Part shown: positions 59,913-64,000 of the stretch, one piece after another
How the letters are laid out: every line of letters begins with the position of its first letter
Numbering within the stretch: the first letter of the stretch is position 1
Assembly: GCF_030246885.1 (NCBI RefSeq)
Contig: NZ_CP126739.1
Span: forward strand, 2,666,001 to 2,730,000
Direction: 5' to 3'
Source: Microbacterium sp. zg-B185
GTDB taxonomy: Bacteria; Actinomycetota; Actinomycetes; Actinomycetales; Microbacteriaceae
DNA length: 64,000 nt
Translations under genes and position numbers: made by a program
The notes under the pieces: model-generated
Told to the model about the DNA's origin: nothing
What the model saw: the letters and a program-made list of their open reading frames with translations, nothing else
Database searches by the model: none

Positions 59913-60293
59913 ATGCGGTACACACTCCTGCTGCACTACCCCGAGATGAGCGCGGCGGATCTCGGACCCGACGCCCTGGCCGAGGGGATGCGCGAGTTCG
60001 ACGACTACGCGAAGGCGTTGGATGCAGCCGGCGTGCTGCGCTCGGCGGAGGTCCTGCAGCCGTCGTCGGGGACCACCACGGTGCGCGGCGGCGACCCGCT
60101 GCGCGTGCAGGACGGACCGTACGCCGACACGAAGGAGCAGCTCGGCGGGACGTTCGTGATCGAGGTGGACGACCTGGACCAGGCGATCGGATGGGCCGGC
60201 AAGGCTCCGTCGGTGAACTGGGGCGCCGTGGAGATCCGCCCCTCGGGCACCAGGTTCGTGGACGGAGCCTGGACGCCGTTCGACTACCGATGA
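59913..60293 (+). CDS. YciI/DGPF family protein
   Basis: 126 residues, a dimeric ferredoxin-like YCII domain. It starts MRYTLLLHYPEMSAADLGPD and carries the family signature RVQDGPYADTKEQLGGTFVI (the DGPF/DGPY motif) followed by a closing EIRPSG. DGPF proteins are characteristic partners of ECF42-type sigma factors. Their molecular role is not established, and a signalling or small-molecule function is suspected. The stop overlaps the sigma factor start (ATGA). SD GAGGAAGGA precedes the ATG. Confidence 0.87.
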   Translation: MRYTLLLHYPEMSAADLGPDALAEGMREFDDYAKALDAAGVLRSAEVLQPSSGTTTVRGGDPLRVQDGPYADTKEQLGGTFVIEVDDLDQAIGWAGKAPSVNWGAVEIRPSGTRFVDGAWTPFDYR

Positions 60294-61357
60294 CCGCCGG
60301 CCACCCCGCGGAGGAGGGCGGCGCGGGTGCCGCCGGCGCTGCCGCGGAGCGCATCGCACGCGATTCGTACGGCCGCATCCTGGCGGTGATCGCCGTCGCC
60401 ACCCGCGATGTCGCACTCGCGGAGGACGCCCTGTCGGACGCGTTCGAGAAGGCGCTCCGCTCGTGGCCGGACCGCGGCATCCCGGACAACCCCGAAGGGT
60501 GGCTGGTCATCGTGGCCCGCAACCGTCTGCGCGATCTGCTGCGCTCATCCGCTGCGCGCACCAGCGCGCCGCTGCTGGAGGGCATGCTCGGCACGGACGA
60601 TCGGGATGCCGGCGCGGTGCTCGCGGACCGCGAGCGCATTCCCGACAAGAGGCTCGAGCTGCTCTTCGCGTGCGCCCATCCGGCGGTGGATCCCGGCATC
60701 CGCACGCCGCTCATGCTGCAGGCGGCCCTGGGGTTCGACGCCGCGCAGATCGGGCGCGCCTTCGCCGTCGAGCCGGCCACCATGGCGCAGCGGCTGGTGC
60801 GGGCCAAGCGGCGGATCCGGGACGCCGGCATCCCGTTCGTCGTCCCGTCCCGCGGCGACATGCCCGATCGCCTCAGCGCAGTGCTGGAGGCCGTGTACGG
60901 CGCCTACGCGATCGACTGGCTCGAGCCACCGGTGACGGACGCGCGAGACATACGGGACTCGATCGCCGACGAGGCACGCTGGCTCGCCGTCCTGCTGGCG
61001 AGCCTGCTGCAGACCGAGCCCGAGGCGTGGGGTCTGGCCGCGCTGCTGACCTTCGCCCAGTCGCGCGCCCCGGCACGCGCGGCCCGGCCGTGGCCGCCGC
61101 TGGACGAGCAGGACCCCGGCGAGTGGGACGCGGAACTGATCGCGGAGGGCAGATCGCTGCTGCGCCGGGCGACGGCGCTGGGCGACCCACTCGGTCGCTT
61201 CCAGCTGGAGGCGGCGATCCAGGCGGTGCACTGCGACCGGGCGCGCACCGGCGTTCTGGATGCCGAAACGCTCGTGAAGCTGTACCGCGGGCTGGTCGCC
61301 ATCGCCCCGACCAGCGGCGCGCGCGCTGCCCTGGCCGCCGCCCAAGCGCGTCGGTGA
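60290..61357 (+). CDS. ECF sigma factor with C-terminal extension (ECF42-like)
   Basis: 355 residues. Region 2 is visible in RDSYGRILAVIAVATRDVAL and ALSDAFEKALRSWPDRGIPD, then region 4 in AALGFDAAQIGRAFAVEPAT with MAQRLVRAKRRIR. Beyond about 200 is an all-helical extension of about 150 residues (LLTFAQSRAPARAARPWPPL, LYRGLVAIAPTSGARAALAA) that resembles the TPR-like tail of ECF42 sigma factors, which replaces an anti-sigma factor as the control element. Coupling to a DGPF gene supports the call. The target regulon is unknown. Confidence 0.87.
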   Translation: MTAGHPAEEGGAGAAGAAAERIARDSYGRILAVIAVATRDVALAEDALSDAFEKALRSWPDRGIPDNPEGWLVIVARNRLRDLLRSSAARTSAPLLEGMLGTDDRDAGAVLADRERIPDKRLELLFACAHPAVDPGIRTPLMLQAALGFDAAQIGRAFAVEPATMAQRLVRAKRRIRDAGIPFVVPSRGDMPDRLSAVLEAVYGAYAIDWLEPPVTDARDIRDSIADEARWLAVLLASLLQTEPEAWGLAALLTFAQSRAPARAARPWPPLDEQDPGEWDAELIAEGRSLLRRATALGDPLGRFQLEAAIQAVHCDRARTGVLDAETLVKLYRGLVAIAPTSGARAALAAAQARR

Positions 61358-61372
61358 CCGCGAGCCGCCGGG

Positions 61373-62254
61373 TCAGGCGGCGCTGCGCTCCGCAGCCTCG
61401 ACCACGTTCATCAGCAGGAGCGCGACGGTCATCGGACCGACTCCGCCGGGGTTGGGCGAGAGGAAGCCCGCGACCTCTGCGACGTCGGGGTGCACGTCGC
61501 CGTGCACCTTGGCCTTGCCCGTCTCGGGGTCCTGCTCGCGCGTGACGCCAACATCCAGCACGGCTGCGCCGGGCTTGACATCGGCCGCGGTGATGAGGTG
61601 CTTGACTCCTGCCGCGGCGACGATCACGTCGGCCTGGCGCAGGTACTGGCCGGCATCGACGGTGCCGGTGTGGGTCAGCGTGACGGTGGCATTGAACTCG
61701 CGGCGGGTCAGCAGCAGGCCGATCGAGCGCCCGATGGTGACGCCGCGGCCCACGACGACCACGTGCTTGCCCGTCAGGTCGTACCCGTTGCGCACCAGGA
61801 GTTCGATGACACCCCGCGGCGTGCACGGCAGCGGCGAGGTGATCGGGCTGTTGACATTGAGCACGAGCCGCCCCAGGTTCGTCGGGTGCAGTCCGTCGGC
61901 GTCCTTGTCCGGGTCGATCCGCTCCAGGATCGCGTCGGTGTCGATGTGCTTGGGCAGCGGGAGCTGCACGATGAAGCCGTGGCAGGCGGGGTCGGCGTTG
62001 AGCGCGTCGATGGCCGCTTCGACCTGCTCCTGCGTAGCATCCGCGGGCAGCTCGACCTGGATCGAGTTCATGCCGATCGCCTCGGACTGGCGGTGCTTCA
62101 TGCCCACGTACAGCTGCGAGCCGGGATCCGCTCCGACCAGCACCGTGGCGATGCCGGGGACGATCCCCCGTTCGGCCAGGGCCGCCACGCGTGCGCGCAG
62201 CTCATCCTTGATGGCCGCCGCAGTGGCGACCCCGTCCAGTTTCTGTGCGGTCAT
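61373..62254 (-). CDS. folD: Methylenetetrahydrofolate dehydrogenase / cyclohydrolase
   Basis: 293 residues, bifunctional FolD. The catalytic Tyr/Lys pair is in [16 protein letters not shown]. The FolD signature [14 protein letters not shown] is present, the Rossmann loop is [17 protein letters not shown], and [15 protein letters not shown] closes the protein. It interconverts 5,10-methylene-THF and 10-formyl-THF with NADP+. It is 94 bp downstream of glyA on the same strand, in the order glyA-folD behind the ZTP riboswitch. The ATG at 62254 is used; the longer frame lacks similarity. It also provides folate one-carbon flux relevant to the THF-dependent O-demethylase-like enzyme. Confidence 0.95.
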   Translation of the reverse strand: MTAQKLDGVATAAAIKDELRARVAALAERGIVPGIATVLVGADPGSQLYVGMKHRQSEAIGMNSIQVELPADATQEQVEAAIDALNADPACHGFIVQLPLPKHIDTDAILERIDPDKDADGLHPTNLGRLVLNVNSPITSPLPCTPRGVIELLVRNGYDLTGKHVVVVGRGVTIGRSIGLLLTRREFNATVTLTHTGTVDAGQYLRQADVIVAAAGVKHLITAADVKPGAAVLDVGVTREQDPETGKAKVHGDVHPDVAEVAGFLSPNPGGVGPMTVALLLMNVVEAAERSAA

Positions 62255-62348
62255 GGTTGTCGCCTCCGGAGTTGCGCGAGCGAGGCTCGCAAAGCTTGTC
62301 GTATCACTATGCCCGTAGGTATGCGCCCGGGGCAAACGCGCAGGCGAT

Positions 62349-63623
62349 CTACTGGACGAGTCCCGGGTACAGCGGGAACTGCGCGGTCAGCCTCGCGACG
62401 CGCGCACGCAGCGCCGACACGTCGGCGTCGGGCAGCAGCGCGGAGGCGATGATGTCCGCCACCTCGGCGAACTCCGCGTCCCCGAATCCGCGCGTGGCCA
62501 GGGCCGGCGTGCCGATGCGCAGGCCCGAAGTGATCATCGGCGGGCGCGGGTCGTTGGGCACGGCGTTCCGGTTGACCGTGATGTGGATCTCGTGCAGCAG
62601 GTCTTCGGCCTGCTTGCCGTCGATCTGGGCGTCGCGCAGGTCCACCAGCACGAGGTGCACGTCGGTGCCGCCCGAGCGGACCGCGATGCCGGCATCCTTC
62701 ACGTCCTGTTGGGACAGCCGCTCGGCGAGCATCCGGGCGCCCCGCAGGACCCGCTCCTGGCGCTCTTTGAACTCGGGGGTGGCGGCGAGCTTGAACGCCG
62801 TCGCCTTGGCCGCGATGATGTGCATCAGCGGCCCGCCCTGCTGGCCGGGGAACACGGCCGTGTTGATCTTCTTGGCGATCTCGGCGTCATTGGTCAGGAT
62901 GAAGCCGGACCGCGGGCCGCCGATCGTCTTGTGCACGGTCGAGGAGACCACGTGAGCGTGCGGCACCGGGCTGGGGTGCAGCCCGGCGGCGACCAGACCG
63001 GCGAAGTGCGCCATGTCCACCCACAGCAGCGCGCCGACCTCGTCGGCGATCTCGCGGAAACGGGCGAAGTCCAGCTGTCGGGGGTACGCCGACCAGCCCG
63101 CGATGATGACCTTCGGACGGAACTCGATCGCCAGGCGGCGCACCTCGTCCATGTCGACGAGCGACGTCTCCGGGTCCACGCCGTACGCGACGATGTTGAA
63201 CAGGCGGCCGGAGAAGTTGATCTTCATGCCGTGGGTGAGGTGGCCGCCCTGGTCCAGGGACAGCCCCAGCAGAGTGTCGCCGGGGCGGGCGATCGCATGC
63301 AGCACGGCCGCGTTCGCGGTGGCACCGGAGTGCGGCTGGACGTTGGCGAATGCCGCTCCGAAGAGGGACTTCGCGCGCTCGATGGCGAGCTCCTCCGCGA
63401 CGTCGACCTCTTCACAGCCGCCGTAATAGCGGCGGCCGGGGTAGCCCTCGGCGTACTTGTTGGTCAGCACCGACCCCTGGGACTGCAGCACCGAGACCGG
63501 CACGAAGTTCTCGGAGGCGATCATCTCCAGGTACCCGCGCTGCCGCTCCAGCTCGCGCTCGAGCACCTGCGCGATCTCCGGGTCGACCTCGGCCAGCGGC
63601 GCGTTGAAGTAATGGTCGGTCAT
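62349..63623 (-). CDS. glyA: Serine hydroxymethyltransferase
   Basis: 424 residues, full-length PLP enzyme. [48 protein letters not shown] and the PLP-lysine motif [19 protein letters not shown] are intact. It converts serine plus THF to glycine and methylene-THF. The ATG at 63623 follows AAGGAGA. The leader of about 160 nt contains a ZTP (pfl) riboswitch aptamer, so expression of glyA-folD should rise when ZTP signals 10-formyl-THF shortage. Confidence 0.96.
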   Translation of the reverse strand: MTDHYFNAPLAEVDPEIAQVLERELERQRGYLEMIASENFVPVSVLQSQGSVLTNKYAEGYPGRRYYGGCEEVDVAEELAIERAKSLFGAAFANVQPHSGATANAAVLHAIARPGDTLLGLSLDQGGHLTHGMKINFSGRLFNIVAYGVDPETSLVDMDEVRRLAIEFRPKVIIAGWSAYPRQLDFARFREIADEVGALLWVDMAHFAGLVAAGLHPSPVPHAHVVSSTVHKTIGGPRSGFILTNDAEIAKKINTAVFPGQQGGPLMHIIAAKATAFKLAATPEFKERQERVLRGARMLAERLSQQDVKDAGIAVRSGGTDVHLVLVDLRDAQIDGKQAEDLLHEIHITVNRNAVPNDPRPPMITSGLRIGTPALATRGFGDAEFAEVADIIASALLPDADVSALRARVARLTAQFPLYPGLVQ

Positions 63624-63710
63624 GGCGTCTCCTTGACTGCGGCGCGTCCGGTTTCCGTTCGGAAAGCGGTTATTGAGTAGTCCGCGAGGCGGACGTATCG
63701 AAATACGCAT

Positions 63711-63784
63711 CGACCCAGGCGTACGGTCGAGTGCCGTGTCGGTCGCTCCCTGGTGGTTACCCACCTCAACGCCAGTCGCGACAT
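63711..63784 (-). ncRNA. ZTP (pfl motif) riboswitch aptamer upstream of glyA
   Basis: Read on the minus strand, GTCGCGACTGGCG (63782-63770) is followed by the hairpin GGTGG-GTA-ACCACC (about 63765-63752) and GGGAGCGAC (63750-63742), which closes P1 (GTCGC/GCGAC). After a variable linker comes CGCCTGGGTCG (63721-63711), the conserved 3' element that pairs back to CTGGCG in the pseudoknot. Order, spacing and conserved bases match the pfl motif. Two hairpins follow: GCGTAT-TTCG-ATACGT (about 63708-63693) and GTCCGC-CTC-GCGGAC (63694-63680), likely expression-platform parts. ZTP riboswitches commonly control glyA and folD. Confidence 0.93.
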
Positions 63785-63788
63785 TTCG

Positions 63789-63794
63789 AGCATA
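63789..63794 (-). promoter_or_regulatory. -10 element of the glyA-folD transcript
   Basis: TATGCT on the minus strand ends 5 nt before the riboswitch 5' end. No convincing -35 is seen. The same TAT(A/G)CT hexamer without a -35 precedes both GAAAAAG leaders, and TATGCT-CGAA here closely matches TATACT-CGAA before copy A. Confidence 0.6.
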
Positions 63795-63957
63795 ACGGAT
63801 GCCGGTCCGTGCGGTTGCGGGGCACCGCCGGTACGCTGGAGACCCGGTTTGTTAGGAGTCTTTACAGCCCGCCCGTCGGACAGGGTGCACGGTGCCGGTC
63901 ACACCGGTGCGTGCGCCGGTGGCGGGGTGCCCGGCCGCCGCCCAGAATGGAGCCACC

Positions 63958-64000
63958 GTGTCAGCACCCGCCCCCTCGTTCGGCGTCGTCCCCGCACCGC
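63958..64000 (+). CDS. N-terminal fragment of an unidentified gene
   Basis: A GTG at 63958 preceded by GGAG with 5-bp spacing opens a frame, VSAPAPSFGVVPAP, that runs off the right edge. An ATG at 63947 in another frame is also open but has no SD. Too little is visible for any assignment. The roughly 165 bp between this start and the glyA promoter holds GC-rich partial hairpins and nothing I can name. Confidence 0.4.
   Translation, partial: MSAPAPSFGVVPAP

Overview
The window is very GC-rich, uses GTG and TTG starts freely, and packs genes with 1-20 bp overlaps. It carries a GTP-type PEP carboxykinase divergent from a RamB-type regulator, TAT(A/G)CT -10 hexamers without good -35 boxes, a possible leaderless mRNA and an ECF sigma factor paired with a YciI/DGPF protein. 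This points to a chromosomal segment of a Gram-positive actinobacterium, most likely Microbacteriaceae (Microbacterium-like; inference from gene content and style). I see no tRNA, rRNA, IS element, phage gene, attachment site or CRISPR array. Base composition looks uniform to the eye.

Layout. 1-2.4 kb: marR-led ABC-2 exporter operon, running off the left edge. 2.5-5.6 kb: acyl-CoA operon (MaoC hydratase, SDR, acyl-CoA ligase) closed by an 18-bp terminator stem. 5.6-8.0 kb: small HTH protein plus ABC exporter, with paired palindromes over the promoter. 8.1-11.6 kb: pckG and ramB, divergent. 11.6-12.7 kb: AlkZ-like DNA glycosylase. 12.8-17.2 kb: succinate-semialdehyde dehydrogenase, flavin aromatic hydroxylase and divergent IclR. 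17.2-23.2 kb: NIPSNAP protein, TPP-dependent decarboxylase-like enzyme behind a structured leader, THF-dependent O-demethylase-like protein, LysR, Bcr/CflA exporter. 23.3-31.0 kb: AraC regulator and a ring-cleavage-type operon (CMD, ALDH, FAH, SnoaL-like, extradiol dioxygenase, ketopantoate-reductase-like, FMN hydroxyacid oxidase). 31.0-44.4 kb: DUF3237 and HIBADH-like genes, an EthD remnant, FAD oxidase, SDR, IlvD/Edd dehydratase, second HIBADH-like gene, a 2-oxoacid dehydrogenase (E1 alpha, E1 beta, lipoyl carrier, alpha/beta hydrolase) behind a second copy of the structured leader, then a tripartite TRAP importer. 44.5-52.9 kb: MFS importer and homoprotocatechuate meta-cleavage cluster (FAH-RraA fusion, GntR, hpaE, hpaD, hpaH, hpaI). 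52.9-58.3 kb: LacI-controlled sugar ABC importer with GH130 enzyme. 58.4-61.4 kb: transglutaminase-like, membrane protein, YciI and ECF sigma factor. 61.4-63.8 kb: glyA-folD under a ZTP (pfl) riboswitch.

How it fits together. The centre is a catabolic island for carboxylated, probably methoxylated, aromatic acids. Carboxylate importers (TRAP, MHS-type MFS) feed side-chain oxidation (FMN hydroxyacid oxidase, TPP decarboxylase-like enzyme, aldehyde dehydrogenase), O-demethylation onto tetrahydrofolate, ring hydroxylation and two extradiol ring-cleavage branches. The homoprotocatechuate branch ends in pyruvate and succinate semialdehyde, which the window's SSADH can oxidise to succinate. PEP carboxykinase then connects C4 acids to gluconeogenesis.

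The most unusual signal is a pair of homologous structured leaders at about 17.6 and 37.6 kb. Each sits directly in front of a TPP-dependent enzyme gene. They share a -10 element, two abutting hairpins, an identical GAAAAAG loop with compensatory stem changes, and conserved 3' blocks. I do not recognise them as a known RNA class.
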